Shown here piece after piece: positions 38,386-44,935 of a stretch of 52,215 bases of DNA. A program made the position numbers and the translations under genes. Where the stretch lies: the IMG/VR virus record IMGVR_UViG_3300006853_000021, positions 1 to 52,215 of that record; one strand, given 5' to 3'. The DNA is from a virus. Position 1 is the stretch's first letter. Every line of letters starts with the position of its first letter. The notes beneath the pieces are model-generated. The model ran no database searches. It was not told the DNA's origin and saw nothing but the letters and a program-made list of their open reading frames with translations.

Positions 38386-40478
38386 TATATAAAGAGTTTA
38401 GACCCATGTGATTTCTTCATGGCGTTTGTCCTGGCAGACATATCTATCACCGATCGTGCTGTATTGCGCTTGTTACCGAAATATGCTTTTAACCTCGGAT
38501 CTATCTTCGTATCAGATACATAAAACTGCGCATTCAGGTGATCAGCCATTACTACTGCCAGTTCAGCTGCCACAAGCCGGTCAAAATTACCTTCGTCGAA
38601 GTTAAATCTAATAATTTCTTCCAACAGCATGGAATCAAATACCTTGGTAATACCTAGAACTTCGCGTATGATAGATCCATTTTCATCCTTTTCGATGAGG
38701 ATAGGCTCATCAAGATACTTTTTGAATAAGCCATCAAGATGCCTTCTCACCCTCTCTGAGGCACGTGAGATTCCGTAATCCCTATAAACTCTGGAGTTAG
38801 GTGAAACTTCTCTTAGCCATGAAGGTTGGGGAGCCAGGTAGATAGCTGCATCTCCTTTCTTGATCATATAGTCAATGAAACTATACTCATCGTTCTCTAC
38901 TAATGTATACGCATTGTAATACTTGATCAGCAGACGTGCCTGTTCATTCCATACTTCCTTGCTGCCAGGTCTGGCCACATAAGAAGCTACCAGCATATTT
39001 TGGTACTTCTCCCCCTGTATATCATGTATGCGCTTGAAGATATATACAGCACCTAATGACTCACTCCATTCAGAATTCTCCTGACGATAAGGGTCAACGC
39101 CAGCAGTATAAAGCCCAAATGGTGGAACCTCCTCTATCGGAAATTCCCAGATAACTACCGGAGCATCTGTATTCTGATCCTTAATTGGATATTGGGTAAT
39201 GGGAACCTTATCCGTGAAGTCATGTCTTACCTTCTCACCATCGTGATATAACCATACAAGTTTGCCGGTCTTCTCCAGCCCTCTGAGTCTTGCTTGCTGA
39301 GAACGAGCCGCATCTGTATTAAAATCATTCTTAGTGATAACTAAGAACGAATCGCTGGGATTGAGTGGCTGATATGCCTTGAATTTAAGAATGGTTTTCA
39401 GGTTACCGCTCTTGAGTGCTCGCTGATAGGCAGGTTCCCACCACTCTTTAAGAGCTCGTTCTTCATTAGCTACCCTGATCTTAACGTGGGATATTGCTCT
39501 TTCTTCTATACCGAGATATTCGGATAAAAACTTCTCTTCTTTAAAAGCCATCTTGGCCTTCAATGCATTAACAAATCTGCCTATCCTTCCCAACCCTTCG
39601 TAAGTATCCTGGAAACTTAGCATGTTATAAGAGTCCGGATTACGGAATATTTCAGCTGCTTCTGCGCCTACTTCCATGTCACCGCCTGTACCTGCCAGCA
39701 TAGCCAGGCACGATGGTTTCGAACTATCGCCTTCGCCTGACCACCAGGCACCTTCACTATCTTTTGTACATGCTATAACATTGGGGAAAGCCCCTATCTC
39801 ATCTATCAGATGAAAGCCCGGACGGGTACCTTGAGCTGCCATCGTTTTTGACCCCATCTCGTAGTTACGAATTTTTATCGAAGACAAGGATGATTTATCA
39901 GAAGCGGTGTTGGTAGCCTTATCTTTCCAGCCTGCGGTGATCTCCCGTTTCCAGTCATTAGTAAGGCGCTGCTTCCGGAAGATGGGATGTATATTAATAA
40001 GACCATCTTCTATTTTATCGGTGACCAGTTTAATGAATGTCCCCTCGCCTGAGCTGATCACTGCTTCGGACTTATCGAACATAGTATATAGCCATCCAGC
40101 ACGGGAGGCAGCCATTACAGATTTTCCGAAGTCACGGGCCCCTACCAGGATATAGAATTTGCCCTGGTCTTCACAAGCAGTGAAGTCGCCGGCAATGTCC
40201 CATTCTATGTCTCTGAGAAATGGCGTACAGGTGACGCGTACTTTTCTGCTGGAGCGGGCATCTTCTATATAAGTAACTATCTTCCAGTATACAGTATGCC
40301 AATACAACCACCCGGAAACAGACACTTCGCCCAGCTTAAATCCATATTTTAGTCGGTCGGTTTCTTTGTTCCAATAAGCTTTGAAGGCACGCATCGCCCG
40401 GGCATCCTGTGGATCGTACACCGGCTCTTTCTGGTTGGGGAACCAGATATTGACTGTGTCCTGCCTATACTCTTGCAT
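38385..40478 (-). CDS. terL: Terminase large subunit (packaging ATPase/nuclease), 697 aa
   Basis: Walker A GARDFGKS at ~113-120, Walker B-like FHLIDEIGAF at ~222-231 with the catalytic DE pair, and a nuclease-domain start AGVDPYRQENSEWSES around 465 with the expected Asp. Together these identify the two-domain packaging motor that pumps DNA through the portal and cuts it. The length of 697 residues is typical of crAss-like TerL. It abuts the 98-residue gene upstream and the portal gene downstream at single-base junctions. Confidence 0.92.
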   Translation of the reverse strand: MQEYRQDTVNIWFPNQKEPVYDPQDARAMRAFKAYWNKETDRLKYGFKLGEVSVSGWLYWHTVYWKIVTYIEDARSSRKVRVTCTPFLRDIEWDIAGDFTACEDQGKFYILVGARDFGKSVMAASRAGWLYTMFDKSEAVISSGEGTFIKLVTDKIEDGLINIHPIFRKQRLTNDWKREITAGWKDKATNTASDKSSLSSIKIRNYEMGSKTMAAQGTRPGFHLIDEIGAFPNVIACTKDSEGAWWSGEGDSSKPSCLAMLAGTGGDMEVGAEAAEIFRNPDSYNMLSFQDTYEGLGRIGRFVNALKAKMAFKEEKFLSEYLGIEERAISHVKIRVANEERALKEWWEPAYQRALKSGNLKTILKFKAYQPLNPSDSFLVITKNDFNTDAARSQQARLRGLEKTGKLVWLYHDGEKVRHDFTDKVPITQYPIKDQNTDAPVVIWEFPIEEVPPFGLYTAGVDPYRQENSEWSESLGAVYIFKRIHDIQGEKYQNMLVASYVARPGSKEVWNEQARLLIKYYNAYTLVENDEYSFIDYMIKKGDAAIYLAPQPSWLREVSPNSRVYRDYGISRASERVRRHLDGLFKKYLDEPILIEKDENGSIIREVLGITKVFDSMLLEEIIRFNFDEGNFDRLVAAELAVVMADHLNAQFYVSDTKIDPRLKAYFGNKRNTARSVIDMSARTNAMKKSHGSKLFI

Positions 40479-40774
40479 CAGATATCTTTAGTTTCAAGAG
40501 GGGAAAGTTCGTGATTTCCACGAACAGTAGATTGCTTGGCCTCTTTCTTTTCACGCAGTTCGTCGATTGCTGCCAGGATATCTATATAGTCTTTCAGTGT
40601 ATCCCGGATACACTTGATTTGTTGCTCTATAGTTGCCGTCAGTTTACCTGCAGTTATTCTATCTCTGAGATCGGACACAGGATTTTCGTCGCAGTACTTT
40701 CGGAGTTCTGATGCCTTGGCTTCGAGCCACTCCAGATCCTGACCTATATAACTATTCTTCTTCCTGGTAGCCAT
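40478..40774 (-). CDS. Small helical protein before terminase, 98 aa (possible small terminase)
   Basis: The ATG at 40774 is preferred over the TTG two codons earlier. The product, MATRKKNSYIGQDLEWLEAKASELRKYCDEN... followed by DRITAGKLTATIEQQIKCIRDTLKDYIDILAAIDELREKKEA, is helical. Being directly upstream of terL with a one-base junction it may be a small terminase, but no DNA-binding motif is clear. It overlaps the 104-residue gene by 23 bases. Confidence 0.6.
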   Translation of the reverse strand: MATRKKNSYIGQDLEWLEAKASELRKYCDENPVSDLRDRITAGKLTATIEQQIKCIRDTLKDYIDILAAIDELREKKEAKQSTVRGNHELSPLETKDI

Positions 40775-41066
40775 GAACAATCATTTGTATTTCGTTATTG
40801 ATAAATTCAGAAACCCGCTTTTGAAACTTCGTGCGCACTTTGTGTGGTATATCTTCTCCAAGCTGAGCTTCAAAATAATGAACGAGTCCTCTGGTAGTAT
40901 CCCAATTGGCAGATGCTTTACACTTATACTCAGGTATCTCCTTCATTGAGAGGATCCTTTCTACATATTCCCGAACCCAATCGTGCTCTGCATAGATAGT
41001 ATGTTGTATTGATCTGCGCTCGTTCAGCCAATCGGGCGACGAGAATACATAATCCTCGTGAGTCAT
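40752..41066 (-). CDS. Hypothetical protein, 104 aa
   Basis: 104 residues, MTHEDYVFSSPDWLNERRSIQHTI..., charged and probably alpha-helical, ending in acidic GYQEEE. Not recognised. The ATG at 41066 follows the leader ACTAAAAGACTGTT, similar to the leader of the hydrolase gene. It belongs to the small-gene run leading into terL and overlaps the next gene's start, so it is probably co-translated with the packaging genes. Confidence 0.6.
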   Translation of the reverse strand: MTHEDYVFSSPDWLNERRSIQHTIYAEHDWVREYVERILSMKEIPEYKCKASANWDTTRGLVHYFEAQLGEDIPHKVRTKFQKRVSEFINNEIQMIVHGYQEEE

Positions 41067-41079
41067 AACAGTCTTTTAG

Positions 41080-41268
41080 TTATATAAGATCACGGATATT
41101 CATATCCGTAATTCTGAAAACAATCTTTTCCGGTTCTTCCACAGGGAAGATATGCAATGTCCGGGTTTCGTCATCAACAACAATATCTACCCGCTCATAT
41201 TCGCTTTTCAGCTCTATGATGATCCTTTCCAAATCTTCTATCTTAACATCATTCACTCGTATTGTCAT
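41080..41268 (-). CDS. Hypothetical acidic protein, 62 aa
   Basis: 62 residues, MTIRVNDVKIEDLERIIIELKSEYERVDIVVDDETRTLHIFPVEEPEKIVFRI... with a strand-helix-strand layout. Not recognised. The start codon lies inside the 3' end of the zinc-ribbon gene (20-base overlap), which supports co-translation. The stop is 13 bases before the next gene's ATG. Confidence 0.6.
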   Translation of the reverse strand: MTIRVNDVKIEDLERIIIELKSEYERVDIVVDDETRTLHIFPVEEPEKIVFRITDMNIRDLI

Positions 41269-41566
41269 CTTCTTTGAGTTTTTCTTCCATCCGTCTCTCC
41301 TCTTCCTCTGAGAGAGTGGGCATCCATTTCTTAATGGGGCATTCGCAAGACATACATCTGGTCTTCAGCTCCAGATTACACCCACATATTGTACAATGAA
41401 CATCTGGGCGGAAACTTTTATAATTGTTGAACTTTTTCTGGTGATCCGAGTTGTATGAACATCCCCTGCAAATGTTCAGTCTCTGCGTGGCTACTATCTC
41501 TACTGACTCCTTCACAAACAGACTGTTCCATGTTCCCTCCAGCAACCCCTTTATATCTAACTTCAT
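41249..41566 (-). CDS. Zinc-ribbon protein, 105 aa
   Basis: 105 residues with Cys pairs CRGCSYN (~33-36), CTICGCNL (~57-61) and CMSCECPIKKW (~69-75), a zinc-ribbon layout common in small phage proteins found beside packaging genes. The acidic C-terminus LSEEEERRMEEKLKEDD carries a copy of the dispersed palindrome. Its first ~50 codons overlap the 3' end of the 159-residue frame in a different phase. Function unknown; nucleic-acid or protein binding is likely. Confidence 0.68.
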   Translation of the reverse strand: MKLDIKGLLEGTWNSLFVKESVEIVATQRLNICRGCSYNSDHQKKFNNYKSFRPDVHCTICGCNLELKTRCMSCECPIKKWMPTLSEEEERRMEEKLKEDDNTSE

Positions 41567-41897
41567 AATCCATTTTTGATCTTAGAAACTCAATCGTTTC
41601 TCTAATACTTTTGAGTTTGGCATTGCAGCTGCTGATCTTGAGCTCACTCATATCTGTCTCACGGTTAAGTCTATCCTCAATTTTCTTCTCCAGATCAATT
41701 AACCTTGCGATATGTCTACGGCACTTTCCGGGAGAGGCATACCACTTACCGAACCAGGTCATTTCCATATTTCTTGAAGTGCGAGCAGCTCTGAGAATAT
41801 CCTTGAACTGGAAACTCACAATCTTTCTGACTATCTCCTTATCCATTCCCAGATCAGTGGCCACCTTTTGCGTCAGCTCTTCATTAAATTTATCCAT
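41418..41897 (-). CDS. HU/IHF-like DNA-binding protein candidate, 159 aa
   Basis: The first ~60 residues, ELTQKVATDLGMDKEIVRKIVSFQFKDIL ... EMTWFGKWYASP, follow the HU/IHF plan: helix, turn, helix, then a GFGxF-like strand start (here WFGKW). The rest is helical with Lys/Arg. IHF-like proteins are known in crAss-like phages, which supports the guess, but the beta-arms are not obvious. The last ~50 codons overlap the zinc-ribbon gene in another frame. Its ATG overlaps the stop of the 106-residue gene. Confidence 0.58.
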   Translation of the reverse strand: MDKFNEELTQKVATDLGMDKEIVRKIVSFQFKDILRAARTSRNMEMTWFGKWYASPGKCRRHIARLIDLEKKIEDRLNRETDMSELKISSCNAKLKSIRETIEFLRSKMDYEVRYKGVAGGNMEQSVCEGVSRDSSHAETEHLQGMFIQLGSPEKVQQL

Positions 41898-42210
41898 CTT
41901 CCAGGCTTATTTGCAAACTTATTTTATCCTCAAAGTTCAACTCCACTGCAGGGTTCACTCTCAAAAAGTCATCCTGCTTTATGAGCCACCCTCCTCTGAG
42001 AAGGCGTGACCTCATATTCCCAACACTGGCCTGCGAACTACGTGCCACCTTAATAAAATCTGTTATCGTCCCACCTGTTGCTATATGTGCAAGCAGGTCT
42101 ATCTCCATCTTCCTTAAGCTACCCCCATTCAATACATTCAGTACTGTCAGATAAGTTACCGCTTTTTCCTTTGGAGTTTTATACTTCTTCCTGATCTTCT
42201 GTACCATCAT
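41890..42210 (-). CDS. Winged-helix-like small regulator candidate, 106 aa
   Basis: 106 residues: a basic N-terminus MMVQKIRKKYKTPKEKAVTYLTVLNVLNGGSLRKMEIDLLAHIATGG, then TDFIKVARSSQASVGNMRSRLLRGGWL (a possible recognition helix, ~53-77) and a strand-rich end. This looks like a helix-turn-helix or winged-helix protein. It lies downstream of two tandem terminators and opens the run leading to the packaging genes, so a role in late-gene control is possible but unproven. Confidence 0.6.
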   Translation of the reverse strand: MMVQKIRKKYKTPKEKAVTYLTVLNVLNGGSLRKMEIDLLAHIATGGTITDFIKVARSSQASVGNMRSRLLRGGWLIKQDDFLRVNPAVELNFEDKISLQISLEDG

Positions 42211-42240
42211 TTAATCTATGAAGTTAATGCAAGATATTGA

Positions 42241-42275
42241 AAAACAAAACCCCCTGACTGGAAAGTCAGAGGGGG
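42241..42275 (-). terminator. Rho-independent terminator (minus strand), second of two
   Basis: The stem CCCCTGACT/AGTCAG-GGGG has one bulged A and a 4-base loop, followed on the minus strand by an interrupted T-tract. It lies 40 bases beyond another terminator, in the gap before the 106-residue gene. Confidence 0.82.
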
Positions 42276-42316
42276 GTGGGTGTAAAAAGAAAGCTATATA
42301 CTTTATGACCAGATCG

Positions 42317-42344
42317 AAAAAAACCTCTGCCTTTAAGCAGAGGT
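42317..42344 (-). terminator. Rho-independent terminator (minus strand), first of two
   Basis: The 8-bp stem ACCTCTGC/GCAGAGGT with a 6-base loop is followed on the minus strand by seven T residues, just after the 107-residue gene. Confidence 0.88.
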
Positions 42345-42358
42345 CTTACCTTAAAAAC

Positions 42359-42682
42359 CTATCTAACCGATGACATAAACTCATTTAACCTTTTCTCAAA
42401 TTCCTGTTTCTTCCAACCACAAACAAACTCTCCATAATCCTGTGTACATATAATAGTCAAATCAAATCCATCTTGTTCAATATCTTCAACTGTCCTGTTC
42501 CTCGAAAATCCTTCATACCAATAAAGCCTGCCATTCTCAAAAATACTCCTATGTAACCTGGCCGTTCCAACAGCCCATTCGGGATCAGCCGGTACACCAG
42601 TCAATCTCTCCGTCTCCTCTGCCATCCTATAGTCAACTCCATTATATATCCTGATCGGGACTGCAAAAAATTCCTTCGTATA
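42359..42682 (-). CDS. Hypothetical protein, 107 aa
   Basis: I choose the ATG at 42682 (MYTKEFFAVPIRIYNG...). The frame is open back to a TTG at 42745, which would give 128 residues. The product has Trp/Tyr-rich strands (RLYWYEGFSRNRTVEDIEQDGFDLTIICTQDYGEFVCGW) and a helical end. Not recognised. It is the last gene before the two tandem terminators. Confidence 0.62.
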   Translation of the reverse strand, partial: YTKEFFAVPIRIYNGVDYRMAEETERLTGVPADPEWAVGTARLHRSIFENGRLYWYEGFSRNRTVEDIEQDGFDLTIICTQDYGEFVCGWKKQEFEKRLNEFMSSVR

Positions 42683-42755
42683 CATCCTGCAAGATAATGA
42701 TCCTTCTATTTTTCTCTGAGAGAAGTCGGAGATGGTTCGGATCAAACTGTTCCAT
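42642..42755 (-). CDS. Possible 37-aa small protein
   Basis: The ATG at 42755 opens MEQFDPNHLRLLSEKNRRIIILQDVYEGIFCSPDQDI, ending at 42642. It starts 5 bases after the stop of the Ig-like gene and covers the gap before the ATG at 42682, overlapping the following gene in another frame. The amino-acid composition looks protein-like. It competes with a TTG-start extension of the next gene in a different frame, so only one of the two is likely. Confidence 0.4.
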   Translation of the reverse strand: MEQFDPNHLRLLSEKNRRIIILQDVYEGIFCSPDQDI

Positions 42756-42760
42756 TCTAA

Positions 42761-43291
42761 CTACGGTGTTATACTTGTCGAACTTGTCAGACCTGATCCA
42801 CCTGATGGCTGCTCCTGTGGGGTACCAAAAGATATCCCAAATCCTATCGCCATTGCCGGCAAAACTTCCACTGCTGTGAATCCCTCAATTGTCACAACCT
42901 CACCATCATCCAGATCAGCATCTGCAGTATATCTCAGCTCAGCTACTCCTTCACCAACTGCTATAACCTTCACCTTCAGCTGATCATTCGGATCTTCTTC
43001 TACCACAAAAACATCCGGGTTACTCGACATGAACTCCACCGAGTTCTCATCTACCTGGGCGGGTCTGCCCTTTGAATCCACCGGTTGTAGAGTACCTTCT
43101 ACAAACTGGGTAGTTGTCAATGTCACTGCCATAATTTGTCCTTTAATTATTACGTTATCAAATTTAAGTTCCAGAAACATCCTCGGCCCACAACCTCTTC
43201 TCACCCATCCAAGTGCCAGCAGCGCCGCTACTACTACCGCCAAGCTGATGATAAGCATCATTTCTACTACTGAAGCCTGGATCATTATCAT
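42761..43291 (-). CDS. Ig-like (BIG2-type) protein, 176 aa or 123 aa by internal start
   Basis: The C-terminal ~120 residues (TTTQFVEGTLQPVDSKGRPA ... NSVEFMSSNPDVFVVEE ... VKVIAVGEGVAELRYTADAD) follow the bacterial Ig-like group 2 pattern seen in phage decoration and adhesion proteins. The longer form adds a hydrophobic helix (MMLIISLAVVVAALLALGW, ~11-29), which would anchor it in a membrane. An internal ATG at 43132 has an AAAGGA sequence 9 bases upstream and would give a soluble 123-residue protein. I cannot decide between them; both may be made. Confidence 0.62.
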   Translation of the reverse strand: MIMIQASVVEMMLIISLAVVVAALLALGWVRRGCGPRMFLELKFDNVIIKGQIMAVTLTTTQFVEGTLQPVDSKGRPAQVDENSVEFMSSNPDVFVVEEDPNDQLKVKVIAVGEGVAELRYTADADLDDGEVVTIEGFTAVEVLPAMAIGFGISFGTPQEQPSGGSGLTSSTSITP

Positions 43292-43324
43292 ACCATAATA
43301 TATTACAAATCTCTTACCACAACA

Positions 43325-43771
43325 TTAATTCTTCTCCCTCTCCTTCAACGCTTCTCCGAGATAGATGATGCCCGGAGTATCAGTCCAGTATACCTTAGCA
43401 TCCGCTCCCACTTTATACTTCTTCCTTCCATACTCATTTACTTCATCTGTCTCCTCAATCCCAATTTCATGTCCACCAAACACCAGCTCCACAATATCCT
43501 TAACCTTATGCCGGCTAAGTTCTACCTTTTTATCCTCTTCCTTATAATGATCATATATCACCTGCAACTGCTCTATCCTACTGAGCCTCATTATTTCCGT
43601 CCTCTTAACCGGCCCCCAAAGCCTGGGGTACATACTTTCAATCAACCCATATGGATCCTGTATATTCATCATAACCTTTGGTTTACCTTTTTGGGGAGCC
43701 TGCATAGTAGCACTTTCGGCCCATCGCTCGTCCCACTTCTTCTTTCCTTCCACACCAGTCTGTATAATCAT
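43325..43771 (-). CDS. Hypothetical protein, 148 aa
   Basis: 148 residues, Lys/Glu-rich, with MYPRLWGPVKRTEIMRLSRIEQLQVIYDHYKEEDKK in the middle and a strand-rich end KYKVGADAKVYWTDTPGIIYLGE. Not recognised. The ATG overlaps the stop of the 67-residue gene (ATGA), so translation is coupled. Part of the first minus-strand operon. Confidence 0.62.
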   Translation of the reverse strand: MIIQTGVEGKKKWDERWAESATMQAPQKGKPKVMMNIQDPYGLIESMYPRLWGPVKRTEIMRLSRIEQLQVIYDHYKEEDKKVELSRHKVKDIVELVFGGHEIGIEETDEVNEYGRKKYKVGADAKVYWTDTPGIIYLGEALKEREKN

Positions 43772-43971
43772 ACATTTATTATTCTTTCTCTGAGAGACGA
43801 TGGTAGTAATTTTACACCCTGCTCTGACAGTATAAATATACCATCACTATTCCGGCTACCTCTAAACCTATAGAACCCGGCAACCCTATCAACTTTCACC
43901 CCCGGCCTGTCAAGCCACCAGGTGACCTGGCCCACCAGCTCCTCTACCTTCTGCACATTGATCTTATCCAT
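43768..43971 (-). CDS. Hypothetical protein, 67 aa
   Basis: The ATG at 43971 (MDKINVQKVEELVGQVTWWLDRPG...) is chosen because the upstream extension would need a TTG start and runs into the preceding gene. The ending SLRERIINV contains a copy of the dispersed palindrome. Not recognised. Confidence 0.6.
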   Translation of the reverse strand: MDKINVQKVEELVGQVTWWLDRPGVKVDRVAGFYRFRGSRNSDGIFILSEQGVKLLPSSLRERIINV

Positions 43972-44027
43972 TTTTATAAAATTACTCAAGTTCGAACAAC
44001 AATTCCAATGCTGCCTCGCTTCATAAT

Positions 44028-44207
44028 TCAAATATACTTCCTTCCTCTGAGAGAGGTTAGGTGTAACTCGCCATTGATCGCATGTATGCCATACCCACCA
44101 TGTTGCAGTATCCTGCTTATCACAAAAAGCAGATCCAACCCTTGTGTCCTGGTCCGAAAGAATTTACCGGTCCGCAACTCAAAAAGTATCAAATGACAGG
44201 CTTCCAT
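44028..44207 (-). CDS. Hypothetical basic protein, 59 aa
   Basis: The ATG at 44207 opens MEACHLILFELRTGKFFRTRT... ending SLRGRKYI at 44028. It begins 12 bases after the stop of the 72-residue gene and fills an otherwise empty 250-base gap in a tightly packed operon. A plus-strand frame overlaps the same bases but runs against the operon, so the minus-strand reading is preferred. Basic, possibly nucleic-acid binding; not recognised. Confidence 0.52.
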   Translation of the reverse strand: MEACHLILFELRTGKFFRTRTQGLDLLFVISRILQHGGYGIHAINGELHLTSLRGRKYI

Positions 44208-44219
44208 ATTTGTTCGGGT

Positions 44220-44438
44220 TTAGCTCATTCCAAAGTTACTCTTTTCTCTGAGAGAGCTGAGATGTTCCTGGCGAACGGATTGTTCCACATCATAAGCCAT
44301 CTTGGCCCTCAAATAATTAAACAACATCTGCTGTGGCCTCATTATATCTACCATGCTAAGTCCCGTCTTGTCCCGCTTTTCCATATCCTCAACCGCTTTC
44401 TTCAAACCTTCCAAAATAGGATCTTCCTGTTCATTCAT
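44220..44438 (-). CDS. Hypothetical helical protein, first gene of leftward operon, 72 aa
   Basis: The ATG at 44438 (MNEQEDPILEGLKKAVEDMEKRDKTGLSMVDIM...) lies 21 bases from the TACTTTTG box at 44460-44467. Upstream ATG/TTG codons would place the start inside that box. The product is charged and helical and ends SLREKSNFGMS. Not recognised. Confidence 0.62.
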   Translation of the reverse strand: MNEQEDPILEGLKKAVEDMEKRDKTGLSMVDIMRPQQMLFNYLRAKMAYDVEQSVRQEHLSSLREKSNFGMS

Positions 44439-44459
44439 ATTCTTGGTTTTTAGTATAAA

Positions 44460-44467
44460 CAAAAGTA
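44460..44467 (-). promoter_or_regulatory. Candidate Bacteroidota -7 box for the leftward operon
   Basis: The minus strand reads TACTTTTG, matching the Bacteroidota TAnnTTTG -7 consensus, 21 bases upstream of the first leftward ATG (44438). No good TTTG -33 element is visible at the usual spacing, so the call is tentative. Confidence 0.4.
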
Positions 44468-44485
44468 ACCTACATTTGCCTTCCA

Positions 44486-44661
44486 TGTTCACTTACAAGA
44501 AATCATGCTTCGAGCGGCGGCTTACCCAAAAGACCAAAGTGCTTATATGGATCAACCCCAGACTAAATATTCGAAACGCCACTCTCTACAATGGCAGAAT
44601 AGATAAGTCCTATGTTGAACCCCTCTACCTTTTTCGAGTCAAATCCTTTAAGATTTACTAA
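44486..44661 (+). CDS. Possible small basic protein, 58 aa
   Basis: ATG at 44486: MFTYKKSCFERRLTQKTKVLIW... to FKIY at 44661, followed directly by an inverted repeat. It diverges from the first leftward gene with only 47 bases between starts. Basic with plausible composition, but there is no clear initiation signal. It may be an early small protein or a chance frame. Confidence 0.35.
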
Positions 44662-44663
44662 CG

Positions 44664-44697
44664 GTGGGGCTTGAAAAAACCCGGGTTTTGGCTCCAC
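44664..44697. terminator. Nested inverted repeat, possible bidirectional terminator
   Basis: The outer arms GTGGGGC/GCTCCAC (one G-T mismatch) enclose a perfect 14-bp palindrome AAAACCCGGGTTTT at 44676-44689. A- and T-tracts on both sides would give U-tracts in either direction. It lies between a rightward and a leftward candidate small gene, so it may insulate them. Confidence 0.5.
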
Positions 44698-44915
44698 TAA
44701 CACTTGTTAGCTTTCTTCATATTCTCTTGATTGTCATTTCCTTGCACCAAAAGTTTTCGCATAACCATGATTTCCCATTTTTTCTCCCATTTTTGAAAGC
44801 TTTTTATGTGTATAGGTTGGATAGGTACACCATCCCATGACCCCCCGGTCAAAGCGCAGGTCGGGGGTACCCCCCCATAACCCTTTGGGGCACTTGTGAT
44901 TATGTGTTTCTTCAT
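44697..44915 (-). CDS. Doubtful small frame, 72 aa
   Basis: ATG at 44915: MKKHIITSAPKGYGGVPPTC ... NMKKANKC. The A/T-rich leader before the ATG is normal for this genome, and the frame ends against the inverted repeat at 44664-44697. It crosses a GC-rich block of inverted repeats that may have its own function, and nothing in it is recognisable. It would be divergent from the 141-residue gene, 20 bases away. Confidence 0.3.
   Translation of the reverse strand: MKKHIITSAPKGYGGVPPTCALTGGSWDGVPIQPIHIKSFQKWEKKWEIMVMRKLLVQGNDNQENMKKANKC
44839..44874. repeat. GC-rich inverted repeat with perfect GGGGGTACCCCC palindrome
   Basis: ACCCCC (44839-44844 region) pairs with GGGGGT (44863-44868) around an AT-poor loop. 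The second arm is itself half of the 12-bp palindrome GGGGGTACCCCC at 44863-44874. This is the most GC-rich spot of the strand-switch zone, just upstream of the 141-residue gene. It could be an operator or the 5' structure of a transcript. Confidence 0.6.
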
Positions 44916-44935
44916 AACTTAAAAATATCAACTTT

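Noticed and set aside
44082-44453. Plus-strand frame of ~120 codons
   Set aside because: It lies opposite two tightly spaced minus-strand genes in a continuous leftward operon and has no initiation leader; the minus-strand frames fit better.
44353-44485. Upstream extension of the 58-residue plus-strand frame
   Set aside because: It would run across the first leftward gene and its promoter box; only the part from the ATG at 44486 is considered, with low confidence.
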